Notes: generated from the sequence alone by a model not told the origin. Shown: positions 25,193-33,811, numbered from the stretch's first letter. The stretch is 64,000 nucleotides of DNA from an uncultured Desulfovibrio sp. (GCF_944324505.1 NZ_CALUWO010000001.1:62001-126000), one strand, 5' to 3'. Program-made: numbers and translations.

Positions 25193-26869
25193 ATGAGCGA
25201 TAAAAAAACCCCTCAGAGCAATTATACCGGCCCTGTTGTGGTGGACCCCCTGACTCGTATCGAGGGGCACCTCCGCATCGAAGTGGAAGTTGAAAACGGC
25301 AAGATCAAGGATGCCCGCAGCTGCGGCACCCTGTTCCGCGGTCTGGAAACCATCCTCAAGGGACGCGATCCCCGCGATGCCCAGCACATCACCCAGCGCA
25401 CCTGCGGCGTGTGCACCTATACCCACGCCCTGGCCTCCACCCGCGCCCTGGAAGATGCCATCAAGGTAAAGGTGCCCGCCAACGCCACCTACATCCGCAA
25501 TCTGGTGCTGGGCGCGCAGTTCCTGCATGACCATCTGGTGCACTTCTATCACCTGCATGCCCTGGACTTTGTGGACGTGACCTCCGCCCTCAAGGCTGAT
25601 CCGGTCAAGGCGGCCAAGCTGGCCTCCTCCATCTCGCCGCGTCCGGCCAAGGCCGAAGACTTCAAGGCCGTGCAGGACAAGCTCAATGCCTTTGTGGCCT
25701 CCGGACAGCTTGGCCCCTTCACCAATGCCTACTTCCTGGGCGGCCACCCGGCCTACTATCTGGAGCCGGAAGCCAACCTCGTGGCCACGGCCCACTACCT
25801 GGAAGCCCTGCGCGTTCAGGTGAAAACGGCCCGTGCCATGGCCGCCTTTGGCGCCAAGAATCCGCATCCGCAGTTCCTCGTGGCCGGCGGCGTGACCTGC
25901 TACGAATCCCTGACGCCGGCGCGCATCAAGGAATTCACGGACCTGTACAAGGAAACCCGCGACTTCATCGAACAGGTCTACATCCCCGACCTGCTCATGG
26001 TGGCCGGCGTGTACAAGGACTGGGCGGCCTTCGGCGGCACGGAAAACTTCATGGCCTTTGGCGAATTCCCGGCTCCGGGCGGCGAACGCCAGCTTGACAG
26101 CCGCTGGCTCAAGCCCGGCGTCATCCTGAAGCGGGATGTGGCCCATGTGCAGGGCTTTGATCCTGCCAAGATTGCCGAACATGTGCGCCACAGCTGGTTT
26201 GAAGGCGACAAGCCCCTGCCCCCCTACGACGGCCAGACCATTCCCAAGTTCACCAAGATGGGTGACACGGACCGCTATTCCTGGCTCAAGGCCCCCCGCT
26301 ACGACGGCATCTCCGTGGAAACCGGCCCCCTGGCCCAGGTGCTCGTGGCCTATGGTCAGGGCCACAAGACCGTAAAGCCTCTGGTGGACCATGTGCTCTC
26401 GGCCCTCAATGTCGGCCCCGATGCCCTCTTCTCCACTCTGGGGCGTACCGCCGCCCGCGGTATCGAAACCCTGGCCATCGCCCAGCAGATGGATCAGTGG
26501 CTCAAGGCCTACCAGGACAACATCACCAAGGATCAGCAGATCGTGGAAGACTGCGAAATCCCCAAGGAAGCCCGCGGCGCCGGCTTTGTGAACGCCCCCC
26601 GTGGCGGTCTGTCCCACTGGCTGCGCATCGAAGACGGCAAGATCGGCAACTTCCAGCTGGTGGTGCCCACCACCTGGAACCTTGGCCCGCGGGACGGCAA
26701 GGACGTCATGGGCGCTGCGGAACATGCCCTCATCGGTACGCCCGTGGCCGATCCCAAGCGTCCGGTGGAAATCCTGCGCACCATCCATTCCTTTGACCCG
26801 TGCATCGCCTGTGCCGTTCACGTCATTGACGGTCAGAGCAACGAAGTGCACACGTTCAAGGTTCTCTAA
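25193..26869 (+). CDS. hynA: Periplasmic [NiFe] hydrogenase large subunit
   Basis: A 558-residue subunit carrying the NiFe centre. The two nickel-binding motifs are intact: RTCGVCTYTH (Cys71, Cys74) and DPCIACAVH (Cys537, Cys540), with plain Cys codons and no in-frame UGA, so it is not the selenocysteine [NiFeSe] type. After His543 a 15-residue extension remains that the HynD-type protease removes once nickel is inserted. It has no signal peptide and is co-exported with HynB. It oxidises H2 as an electron donor for sulfate reduction. A strong terminator follows 17 bp after the stop. Confidence 0.97.
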   Translation: MSDKKTPQSNYTGPVVVDPLTRIEGHLRIEVEVENGKIKDARSCGTLFRGLETILKGRDPRDAQHITQRTCGVCTYTHALASTRALEDAIKVKVPANATYIRNLVLGAQFLHDHLVHFYHLHALDFVDVTSALKADPVKAAKLASSISPRPAKAEDFKAVQDKLNAFVASGQLGPFTNAYFLGGHPAYYLEPEANLVATAHYLEALRVQVKTARAMAAFGAKNPHPQFLVAGGVTCYESLTPARIKEFTDLYKETRDFIEQVYIPDLLMVAGVYKDWAAFGGTENFMAFGEFPAPGGERQLDSRWLKPGVILKRDVAHVQGFDPAKIAEHVRHSWFEGDKPLPPYDGQTIPKFTKMGDTDRYSWLKAPRYDGISVETGPLAQVLVAYGQGHKTVKPLVDHVLSALNVGPDALFSTLGRTAARGIETLAIAQQMDQWLKAYQDNITKDQQIVEDCEIPKEARGAGFVNAPRGGLSHWLRIEDGKIGNFQLVVPTTWNLGPRDGKDVMGAAEHALIGTPVADPKRPVEILRTIHSFDPCIACAVHVIDGQSNEVHTFKVL

Positions 26870-26885
26870 CCTGACACGCGCTTGC

Positions 26886-26912
26886 AACGGGGGCTTCGGC
26901 CCCCGTTTTTTT
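26886..26912 (+). terminator. Terminator between hynA and hynD
   Basis: AACGGGGGC/GCCCCCGTT stem with a TTCG tetraloop and a run of seven T residues. A strong intrinsic terminator that should reduce hynD expression relative to hynBA. Confidence 0.9.
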
Positions 26913-27020
26913 GTCTGTGCGGATGCACGGCCTGCTGCTGGCGCGCCTGGGCACGCCGCCCGGCCCTCTGCCGTGCACAGCGCCTGCGTCCGCCATCTTC
27001 TTCCCTAGCAAGGAGAACCC

Positions 27021-27512
27021 ATGTCCCCTACTGCTCCCCGCGTCCTCATCATGGGCGTTGGCAATGTGCTGCTCTGCGACGAGGGCTTCGGCGTCCGGGC
27101 CGTCCAGTACATGCAGGATCATTACCGCTGGCCGGAAAATGTGCACTTTCTGGCCGGAGAAACCGGCGGCATCATGCTCATGCCGGAAATACAGGATTGC
27201 GATCTGCTTGTGGTGCTTGATGTTGTGCTGGGCGGCGAGGCCCCCGGAACGGTCTATCTGCTGGAAAATGATGACCTGCGCAAAAGCCACAGCTTCCGCG
27301 ACTCCATGCACCAGACCGACCTTCTGGATACGCTGGCCACCTGCGAACTGGCAGGACACCGGCCCGACACCATTGCCTTTGGTCTGCAACCCTTTGATTA
27401 CCAGAGCATGATCATGCAGATCAGCCCCCAGGCCGAGGCCATGCTGCCCGTCTTCTGTCAGAAAGCCGTCAACGAGCTGGCCCGGCGCGGCATTGTGGCC
27501 ACAGCCTGCTGA
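27021..27512 (+). CDS. hynD: Hydrogenase maturation endopeptidase
   Basis: A 163-residue protease of the HyaD/HybD family that cleaves the C-terminal extension of the hydrogenase large subunit. The signature GVGNVLLCDEGFGVR is at the N-terminus, and the nickel-recognition residues of HybD (E16, D62, H93) correspond to E21, D67 and H97 here. AAGGAG precedes the ATG. It lies 150 bp past hynA behind a terminator, so it may have its own promoter or depend on read-through. The hyp genes for NiFe centre assembly are not in this window. Confidence 0.95.
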   Translation: MSPTAPRVLIMGVGNVLLCDEGFGVRAVQYMQDHYRWPENVHFLAGETGGIMLMPEIQDCDLLVVLDVVLGGEAPGTVYLLENDDLRKSHSFRDSMHQTDLLDTLATCELAGHRPDTIAFGLQPFDYQSMIMQISPQAEAMLPVFCQKAVNELARRGIVATAC

Positions 27513-27846
27513 TGCGCATTTTCGCGCCAGACGCCATGCCGTTCCGGCTCGTATGACCGCACGGGGCAGGCGGCCCGCCCCGTCGCTTCCCTGCCGGGCA
27601 TATGCAAACCGTCCCGTGACCCTTGCCCCTGGGGCCTTGGCCCTTGCCGCCTTTCCTGACAACGGACATCCACCACCAGGCCAGTACTGCAGGAAAAATC
27701 CGGCCCGTCCGCACATCGCCGGCTGCCGCACACGACACAAAACGACCTGAATAAACAGGGAGGAGGGGAAGCCGCCTCACGGGCTTTCCCCTCCTCCCTG
27801 CTGTAATCTCTGGCCACGGCCCCATGGCCAGCGGCAAGACGTTCTC
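27513..27846. other. Intergenic region between convergent genes
   Basis: About 330 bases with no gene seen. It contains the terminator of the minus-strand DUF523 gene near its right end; the remainder has no recognisable signal. Confidence 0.5.
27750..27800 (-). terminator. Rho-independent terminator of the DUF523 gene
   Basis: CAGGGAGGAGGGGAA pairs with TTCCCCTCCTCCCTG, followed on the minus strand by TTTATT. Confidence 0.8.
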
Positions 27847-28281
27847 TTACATCACGTCGTCCGGCAGATTGTCTTCCGTATACAGCTCCAGGCCAGCCTC
27901 ACGCAGTTTGCGGGTCCACACCCCGTCACCATCGCACAGGGCGCCGCTGAACGTCCCATCATAGATACGGCCACACCCGCAGGCCGGCGACCGGGCCTTG
28001 AGAATGGCCGCCGTGCAGCCATGCTCCTGAACAATGCGCATGGCTCGGCAGGCCCCCCGCTCGAAGGCCTCGGTCAGGTCCTTGCCATCGCGGGACACGA
28101 CACGGCCATCCCGCTGCTCGGAGGGAGGACGCGGCACAGGCAGACAGGCAAGCGTTTCCGGACAGGCCGTAACGGCACGCCCGGCGAGCACCAGACGACG
28201 GACCGGCTCGCAGGGCTTGCTGCCGCCATCATACCGGCAGGAAAGCCCGGCCAGACAGCCGCTGACAACATAGCGGGTCAT
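27847..28281 (-). CDS. DUF523 family protein
   Basis: A 144-residue cysteine-rich cytosolic protein. Family marks: SGCLAGLSCRYDG at the N-terminus, TACPE and the late LKARSPACGCGRIYDGTF. Conserved cysteines (C9, C14 and the SPACGCG group) suggest a metal or iron-sulfur site; activity is not established. The ATG overlaps the stop of the 81-residue gene upstream by four bases (ATGA), so they are co-translated. The gene ends before a strong terminator. Confidence 0.85.
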   Translation of the reverse strand: MTRYVVSGCLAGLSCRYDGGSKPCEPVRRLVLAGRAVTACPETLACLPVPRPPSEQRDGRVVSRDGKDLTEAFERGACRAMRIVQEHGCTAAILKARSPACGCGRIYDGTFSGALCDGDGVWTRKLREAGLELYTEDNLPDDVM

Positions 28282-28523
28282 GCCTTGGTGTCCTTTTTGT
28301 CGTCCTCGTCCGGCAGCAGCTCGGCTTCCCACATTTCCTGATAATACATGCAGGTTCCGGGGTTCCAGGCCGTGGCCGTGGCATGGTCATAGGCTTCGGT
28401 AATGGGCCAGTTGGTATGCGGACGCAGGGCATCCACAAAGGAATCGGCCTCCACCGTGGCTTCGTATTCCAGATTCAGTGTATAGTTGGGGCCTTTGAGA
28501 AAGCGCAGATGGTAACGTGGCAT
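28278..28523 (-). CDS. Small conserved hypothetical protein, 81 residues
   Basis: A small soluble protein of mixed alpha/beta composition: an N-terminal strand pair (RYHLRFLKGPNYTLNLEYEA, in parts), a helix (DSFVDALRPH), a middle with ATAWNPGTCMYYQEMWEAE and a charged KKDTK end. No known domain recognised. It overlaps the DUF523 gene by four bases, the only clue to function. It lies just past the terminator of the YeiH operon, so it probably has its own promoter in the roughly 70 bp upstream. Confidence 0.75.
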   Translation of the reverse strand: MPRYHLRFLKGPNYTLNLEYEATVEADSFVDALRPHTNWPITEAYDHATATAWNPGTCMYYQEMWEAELLPDEDDKKDTKA

Positions 28524-28539
28524 GCGATGATCCTTGGAG

Positions 28540-28572
28540 AAAAAAACCGGGAGGGGAAAACCCCTCCCGGTT
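28540..28572 (-). terminator. Rho-independent terminator of the YeiH-type operon
   Basis: AACCGGGAGGGG pairs perfectly with CCCCTCCCGGTT around a four-base loop, followed on the minus strand by several T residues. Confidence 0.9.
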
Positions 28573-28595
28573 GTTCAATCAGGTGTATCCCTGGC

Positions 28596-28757
28596 CTAGT
28601 GCGTCGTCATGACGAACTTGCTGATGAGGAAGAGCACCACCAGCAGAACCACACCCAGGCCCCAGCTCCAGTGGATGAGCTTCATTTCCGTCTCATCCAG
28701 AGGCTCATATTCCATCTTCTGAATTTCTTCGTGCAGCTTGACTTCTTTATCTTCCAT
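28596..28757 (-). CDS. 53-residue single-helix membrane protein
   Basis: A short gene with ATG at 28757 behind AAGGAG (seven-base spacing) and a TAG stop. The first 28 residues are charged and amphipathic (MEDKEVKLHEEIQKMEYE), then one transmembrane helix (WSWGLGVVLLVVLFLISKFV) and a short end MTTH. It starts 27 bp past the stop of the YeiH-type transporter gene and shares its terminator, so it is very probably made with it. The topology (acidic N-terminus probably cytoplasmic, helix, tiny periplasmic end) fits an accessory subunit or regulator of the transporter. No family recognised. Confidence 0.85.
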   Translation of the reverse strand: MEDKEVKLHEEIQKMEYEPLDETEMKLIHWSWGLGVVLLVVLFLISKFVMTTH

Positions 28758-28784
28758 GAGAGTTCTCCTTAATATGGGCCGGCA

Positions 28785-30224
28785 TTAGGCGCCGATGATC
28801 GGCGGGGTCATGCCGTGGAAGAAGGCGTAGGAGATGAACAGACCGACCCAGATGATGAAGCCGAACAGGCAGACCACGTACACAATAGCCAGGCGGCCGA
28901 TGCCTTCTTCACGCAGCTTGTGGAAGTTGGAAACCACGCCAATGCTGAAGAAGGTGAGCAGGAAGAAGATCACGCGGAAGCAGTTGGCCACACCGGACAC
29001 GCTCTTGCCGATGTTGTGCAGTTCACCGGAGGACAGACCCACAAAGAGCATGATCAGGAAGGTCACCAGGTAACCGAGGACGAAACGGGGGAAGCGTTCC
29101 ATCACGTCGCCCCAGGTCATGGTGCGTTCGCCACGGGTCTTGTCGAACTTGGCCGTCCAGATGTAGGCCAGCACCAGCGCCCAGATACCGATGAACATGT
29201 CGATGAAGACCTTGACGGTGGTGGTCACCATCACGATCCAGCCGGGTTCGTACTGCGTGCCGTTCAGACCGGCAACCTTGGTGAGAATGAGGGCTTCCGT
29301 AATGGCACCGGAAGCGATGGCGCCACCGTCGGACTTCACGGCCAGACCCATCCAGCCACCGGCCACCATGGGTTCGGTGTACAGGAACTGCTGGGCGATG
29401 AAGGGCAGGATCAGCATTTCAATGCAGGTGAAGACCACGACCAGAGAGGAAACCATGATCGGCACCACCGGCCGGGCGCGGATGGCACCACCGGTGGCAA
29501 TGGCGGCGGACACACCGCAGATGGAGATACCGGAGGCCAGAGGAGCCGCCCATTCCTTGTTGAACTTGAAGTACTTACGGGCAACATAGTACACAACGGC
29601 CCAGTACAGCAGGTAGGCTTCCACGATGGCGCACAGGCCTCGGAAGATGACGTGACCGGCATAACCGGCGGAACCGGCAGCCTTGACGCCCAGTTCGGCA
29701 CCAAGAACCACGATGGCAATCTTCACGAACAGTTCGGGGCGGCAGGCGTCGCGCAGCCAGTTGGCGAAACCGGGCGTGCAGTTACCGATCAGCAGGCCCA
29801 CAAGCAGGGCCAGGATCAGGCCGGCTTCCGTGCTCAGGCCCAGTGCCCACGGGATACCCTGCTTGGCCAGCTGGGTGGGGTTAGCCGCAATGTAGGCATT
29901 GGCGCCCACGGTGTAGCAGGCCACGGCAATGAAGAAGATGATCGTGAAGGCGGCAAAGAAGCGCCCCACGTTGCCGTTCATCAGTTTCACGCCAAAGCAG
30001 AGCAGCGCCGCCACAAAGGCATAGGTGGCAAACAGGGCGCCCACGCCGGGGATGATCTTGCTGGCGGAACTCCAGCACTTGAGCGGATCACCCACCCACA
30101 TGCCCATCTTCAGTGCCCAGCCCAGCACGTCAAGGCCGACAAACTTGCCGATGGCAAGTATGAAGATAATGCTGCCGAGAAGCAGCGCAACCTTATCTTC
30201 ATTAAAAGTTGCTTTCGTTGTCAT
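28785..30224 (-). CDS. Putative sulfate exporter family transporter (YeiH/UPF0324-like)
   Basis: A 479-residue membrane protein with roughly 12 helices. The region about 130-330 carries the family pattern (GLIIGNxxPG-like GLLIGNCTPGF, FVKIAIVVLGAELG, GISICGVSAAIATGGAI and later AIASGAITEALILTKV). The UPF0324 family is annotated as putative sulfate exporter on thin evidence; anion transport is the safe statement. It is longer than YeiH (about 350 residues) with extra helices at both ends. GAGGAG lies nine bases before the ATG at 30224. It is followed by the 53-residue membrane protein in the same transcript. Confidence 0.85.
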   Translation of the reverse strand: MTTKATFNEDKVALLLGSIIFILAIGKFVGLDVLGWALKMGMWVGDPLKCWSSASKIIPGVGALFATYAFVAALLCFGVKLMNGNVGRFFAAFTIIFFIAVACYTVGANAYIAANPTQLAKQGIPWALGLSTEAGLILALLVGLLIGNCTPGFANWLRDACRPELFVKIAIVVLGAELGVKAAGSAGYAGHVIFRGLCAIVEAYLLYWAVVYYVARKYFKFNKEWAAPLASGISICGVSAAIATGGAIRARPVVPIMVSSLVVVFTCIEMLILPFIAQQFLYTEPMVAGGWMGLAVKSDGGAIASGAITEALILTKVAGLNGTQYEPGWIVMVTTTVKVFIDMFIGIWALVLAYIWTAKFDKTRGERTMTWGDVMERFPRFVLGYLVTFLIMLFVGLSSGELHNIGKSVSGVANCFRVIFFLLTFFSIGVVSNFHKLREEGIGRLAIVYVVCLFGFIIWVGLFISYAFFHGMTPPIIGA

Positions 30225-30520
30225 ATCCCAACTCCTCAGATTAGATTGACCTGAAACCCGCTCGAGGCAGGCTGCCCTGCACGTGCCGGCAACGGACCCG
30301 TTTTTTGCTCCTCCCACGGATCCTGCCGGTCGGAGATACCTGGCAAATCGCCCGCATCGGCCACCGGCATTGCTGCCGATATTGTGATTCTTTGGACGAT
30401 TCCTTTTTTACCCTTCCCCCGAAATTGTCAAGCGAATATGCAATATATTCTTTCACGCATACATGAAAAATACGCACATGCTCATTGCATGCCATGCCCA
30501 TTCGCCCGGAAATCGCACAG

Positions 30521-30560
30521 ACGTTCTGTCCACAGACACAGGCGACAGTCACGTTCTGTC
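30521..30560. repeat. 10-bp direct repeat with 30-bp period
   Basis: ACGTTCTGTC occurs at 30521-30530 and again at 30551-30560, about 300 bp upstream of the YeiH-type gene. The 30-bp spacing places both on the same DNA face. Confidence 0.5.
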
Positions 30561-31463
30561 AACTATTGCAGGTCATTTACGATTCAGGAAAACCCTCAGT
30601 CAGCCATGGGAAAGCGGCACCGCACAGACGGATGATGCTCCCCATGGGTGAACTGCCAACACCCGTCGGGGAAAGCCTTTTGCCGTATCCCCGTCAGCAG
30701 GCACCTGTCCATGCCCTCGGCTCCCGGATACCGCCCTTCTGCCGGCCTTCCCGTTCCGGTGTGCACCATGATGCACCGGCAGCAAAGAGACCACGGAAAG
30801 GCGCCTGAATCCGGCTCTGTCATCTGGCCCCGGCAGGGATGATGCTGTTTCGCCAGGGAGAAACCCGCCCTGTTCTCATCGCCGCATCCGCAACCGCCGG
30901 CCCGGCAGCACGTGCCCTGCATTTCCCGCCTGCCCGCAGCCGAAACGAATGATCGGACATGTGGTGGCAGAGGCAGCAACGGCATTGTGACATCAGCCGG
31001 ATAACGGGCGTTTCCTTCGGAATATATACGAAATACATACTCGTCACAGACGCAGATCGTGACATTTCGCCGAAGATGGCACCAGCAAGACCTTGTCTGC
31101 GGGTATACGCATATCCTCGTGGCAGTGCGCTGGCACCTTCGGGGCATCACGATGCACCACAGCAGGAAATTCCCGTTTCTCTTACAGACAGTAATACATA
31201 CTTTTTCACAAACAGCAAGACAAAACCCGCGCCCCCGTCGCCAGCAACATCTGAATGACAGTTATTTCATACAGTTACTCATCAATAGTATTTTTATCCC
31301 ATACGGTTTGCCCCGCAGCGCCCTTCCCTGGTGGCGCACCCCGCCGCCTTCGGATGCTGCCATCCCGCACGACGCGTTTTCCGCCCCCGCATGCAGCGCG
31401 ACGCGGCTGCGGGCGCACGGCAGCCCCGCCGCTTCCCCAACGGCTTTTACCGGCCCCGGCCCC

Positions 31464-31491
31464 TTGCCATGAGAACAGCAGATATTATATT
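31464..31491 (+). promoter_or_regulatory. Sigma-70 type promoter of the Tim44-like gene
   Basis: TTGCCA, 16 bases, TATATT, about 65 bases before the ATG at 31555. Confidence 0.55.
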
Positions 31492-31554
31492 GTTGGGACC
31501 TTGGAGTAACTTCGGCGCTCCGGCGCCCCGCAACCCCCCATCCGGGAGCTGACC

Positions 31555-32457
31555 ATGTCTTTTAAAGCCCTTGTCACCGCCTTTTTCCTCCTTTTTGCCA
31601 CCTGTGCCATTACCATGCCCGACTACAGCGAAGCCGCGCGCCTTGGTGGTGGTCGTTCCTTTGGCAGCAAGCCTGCCATGCGTGCCCCGGCGCCCCAGCC
31701 GCAGGTGCAGCGTCCTGCCCAGTCCGCTCAGCGGCAGAATGCCGCACAGGCCCAGCAGCCCGCCCGCAAGGGCTTCCTGGGCGGCATGGGCGGTATTTTG
31801 GGAGGCCTGCTGGCCGGCACCCTCCTCGGCTCGCTGCTCTCCGGCGCCGGTTTCTCCGGCGGCGGCTTCCTTGACATTCTGATCATCGGCCTGCTTGTCT
31901 TCCTGGGCCTCAAGCTCTTTGCCCGCCGCCGCGCGTCGTCCCCGGCGCCTGCCGCCGCTGCCGGCGCCGAAGGCGGCATGCTGCGCACCCCCATGCCGCC
32001 GCAGCAGGACATGCACGCCGGTCAGGATGCCTGGGGCGCGCTGCGCAGCGATGCGGCGCAGACGCCGCAGGAGCCGCAGGCCCATGTGCCTGCCGGTTTT
32101 GACACAGAAGAATTCCTGCGCGGCGCCAAAATGGCCTATACCCGTCTGCAGGCTGCCTGGGACAAGCGCGATCTGGACGATATTGCCCAGTTTGCCACGC
32201 CTGCCGTTCTGGATGCCGTGCGCGAGCAAATGGCTCAGGAACCGGGCACCAGCCACACCGAGATCATGCTGGTCAATGCCCAGCTGCTGGAGGTAAGCAC
32301 CGATGGCAGCGATGAACGCGCACAGGTCTATTTTGATGTGCTTCTGCGGGAAAGTCCCGATCAGCCCACGCCCACCAATGCCCGCGAAATCTGGCATTTC
32401 GTCAGGCAGCAGAACGGCGGCATGTGGAAGCTGGACGGCATCCAGCAGATAGCCTAA
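31555..32457 (+). CDS. Tim44-like domain membrane protein
   Basis: A 300-residue protein. A signal-like N-terminus (residues 3-27) is followed by a Gln/Pro/Ala-rich linker, a Gly-rich hydrophobic segment (GGILGGLLAGTLLGSLLSGAG, in parts, about 78-100) and a second helix (ILIIGLLVFLGLKLFARRR). The C-terminal 120 residues match the Tim44-like fold (FLRGAKMAYTRLQAAWDKRDLDDIAQFATP ... WHFVRQQNGGMWKLDGIQQIA, in parts). In bacteria such proteins sit in the inner membrane with no proven role in protein import. GGGAG lies six bases before the ATG. Single gene ended by a terminator. Confidence 0.85.
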   Translation: MSFKALVTAFFLLFATCAITMPDYSEAARLGGGRSFGSKPAMRAPAPQPQVQRPAQSAQRQNAAQAQQPARKGFLGGMGGILGGLLAGTLLGSLLSGAGFSGGGFLDILIIGLLVFLGLKLFARRRASSPAPAAAAGAEGGMLRTPMPPQQDMHAGQDAWGALRSDAAQTPQEPQAHVPAGFDTEEFLRGAKMAYTRLQAAWDKRDLDDIAQFATPAVLDAVREQMAQEPGTSHTEIMLVNAQLLEVSTDGSDERAQVYFDVLLRESPDQPTPTNAREIWHFVRQQNGGMWKLDGIQQIA

Positions 32458-32463
32458 CTCTCC

Positions 32464-32493
32464 GCAGGCCGCGCAAGCGGCCTGCTTCTTTTC
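32464..32493 (+). terminator. Rho-independent terminator of the Tim44-like gene
   Basis: GCAGGCCGC/GCGGCCTGC stem with GCAA loop, then TTCTTTTC. Confidence 0.8.
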
Positions 32494-32574
32494 CCGGCGC
32501 AAACGGATGCAGGCAAAAAGCCCTTTCCCCGCAATGTGCCCAAACCGTCTTTAGCCCAAACACCCCGAGGTCCC

Positions 32575-32976
32575 ATGAACAAGGTTAACTACGTTGCCAA
32601 GCACGATAAACTGGTCCGTCTTCTGAACATCACCATTGAGGAAGCCACGCGCGACTATTCCCGTGTCAGCATGCCCATTACCAATACCAATGTGAACGGC
32701 ATGGGCGTTGCCCATGGTGGTGCCATCTTTGCCATGGCCGACGTGGCCTTCGGGGCCGCCGCCAATGCGGACCAGGAACACGGCGTTGTCAGCCTGAACG
32801 CCGCCATTGAATTTCTGCGCCCGGGCAAGGCCAGCCCGCTCACGGCCGAGGCCCGTCTGGTCCGGCACGGGGCGCATATCCAGAGCTATCAGGTGGAAGT
32901 ACACGACGCCGAGGGGCGCCTGGTGGCCCGCTGCATGTCCACCGGCTTCCAGACCGATATTCCCCTGCCCCAATAG
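32575..32976 (+). CDS. PaaI-type hotdog-fold thioesterase
   Basis: A 133-residue hotdog-fold protein. The catalytic helix region NGMGVAHGGAIFAMADVAFGAAAN matches PaaI-type acyl-CoA thioesterases, including the conserved HGG before the central helix and the acidic residue in MADVAFG. These enzymes hydrolyse aryl- or acyl-CoA thioesters as tetramers in the cytosol; substrate is unknown here. The ATG at 32575 has GAGG five bases upstream; an earlier ATG at 32536 overlaps the region just after a terminator and lacks a site. Followed by a terminator and yqaA. Confidence 0.9.
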   Translation: MNKVNYVAKHDKLVRLLNITIEEATRDYSRVSMPITNTNVNGMGVAHGGAIFAMADVAFGAAANADQEHGVVSLNAAIEFLRPGKASPLTAEARLVRHGAHIQSYQVEVHDAEGRLVARCMSTGFQTDIPLPQ

Positions 32977-33000
32977 CCGTATTCCTCTCCTGCCTCGCCG

Positions 33001-33032
33001 CCCGGTGGCTTCCGTGCCGCCGGGCCTTTTTT
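33001..33032 (+). terminator. Terminator after the thioesterase gene
   Basis: CCCGGTGGC pairs with GCCGCCGGG (one wobble) over a six-base loop, followed by CCTTTTTTC. Confidence 0.75.
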
Positions 33033-33068
33033 CGGCAGGTCTGCCCTCCCCCTGTCTGGAAAACACGC

Positions 33069-33491
33069 ATGCTCTGGAGCCTGACCGGTCTTTTTCTTTC
33101 CTCCCTGCTGGCTGCCACGCTCTTTCCCGCGCAATCCGAGCTGGCCCTGGCTGCCCTGCTGGCGGGCAAGGCCGCTCCTCCCGTCCTGCTTGTGGCGGTG
33201 GCCACCCTGGGCAATGTGCTGGGGTCCTGCATCAACTGGCTGCTGGGGCTGTGGGCGCACCGCCTCCGTCACCATCGCTTCTTTCCCGTATCCCCCCAGG
33301 CCCTGGACAGGGCCGAAGGCTGGTATCGGCGCTACGGCCGCTGGAGCCTGCTGCTGAGCTGGGCGCCTGTCATCGGCGATCCCCTGACCCTGGCTGCCGG
33401 CCTGCTGCGCGAACCCCTGCCCACCTTCCTGCTGCTGGTGTTTGCGGCCAAGCTGGGGCGCTATCTGCTCATTGCCTGGCTGGTTCTCTGA
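33069..33491 (+). CDS. yqaA: YqaA family membrane protein (DedA-like)
   Basis: A 140-residue inner-membrane protein with four hydrophobic segments. It has the YqaA/DedA landmarks: FPAQSELALAALL near the N-terminus, the LGNVLGSCINWLLG helix, then the amphipathic SPQALDRAEGWYRRYGRWSLLLSWAPVIGDPLTLAAGLL (in parts) typical of the SNARE-associated domain. DedA relatives act as lipid scramblases or flippases, for undecaprenyl phosphate or phospholipids; the YqaA branch is less studied. No strong ribosome site is seen before the ATG. Single gene. Confidence 0.85.
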   Translation: MLWSLTGLFLSSLLAATLFPAQSELALAALLAGKAAPPVLLVAVATLGNVLGSCINWLLGLWAHRLRHHRFFPVSPQALDRAEGWYRRYGRWSLLLSWAPVIGDPLTLAAGLLREPLPTFLLLVFAAKLGRYLLIAWLVL

Positions 33492-33811
33492 GCTGAAGGC
33501 GCGGTGCCACCGCCCTTCGGCGCACACACCAGCCCCTCGGCAAGCGCCGCAGCACGGTTCCGAAGGCTGCCGCTGCCCGGCATGGCCGATACAACCGCGT
33601 ACAGCCTGCCCAGAGCGGCTGCCGCATGCCCTCTGCCCAGATGCCCGCAAGCAGCTCTTCCTGCATGCGCATTCCGGCCAGGCGCTTCCCATGCACGGGC
33701 AAACGTCCCGATCGCTGCCCCGCGTGCAGCCCGATGGCGCCTGATGCTCCATCGCCGCAGACAAAAAAAGCCCCCGGCAATGACGTCCGGGGGCAGGCAG
33801 GACATACCGGC
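33492..33811. other. Intergenic region between convergent genes
   Basis: About 320 bases, GC-rich, with no credible gene; only the minus-strand terminator near its right end is recognisable. Confidence 0.5.
33763..33794 (-). terminator. Terminator of the lipoprotein / YcaO operon
   Basis: GCCCCCGG/CCGGGGGC stem, followed on the minus strand by seven T residues. Confidence 0.88.

Larger units (their letters stand above)
30225..31554. other. 1.3-kb gene-free interval
   Basis: No convincing coding region on either strand: open frames are short, lack ribosome sites and show no protein-like composition. The sequence alternates GC-rich and AT-rich patches. It contains a possible minus-strand -35 TTGACA (30426-30431) for the YeiH-type gene, a 10-bp direct repeat (30521 and 30551), GTCAC/GTGAC half sites near 31043-31063, and a promoter for the Tim44-like gene at the right end. 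Regulatory RNA or a decayed gene cannot be excluded. Confidence 0.5.

Noticed and set aside
25193..26869. [NiFeSe] hydrogenase with selenocysteine
   Set aside because: The C-terminal motif DPCIAC uses ordinary cysteine codons and there is no in-frame UGA.
28815..30254. Plus-strand frame of 479 codons opposite the YeiH-type gene
   Set aside because: His/Gly/Asp-rich mirror of a hydrophobic protein; no ribosome site and no homology recognised.
30596..31150. 184-codon minus-strand frame in the large gap
   Set aside because: Cys/Arg/His-rich random composition, no ribosome site, no recognised domain.
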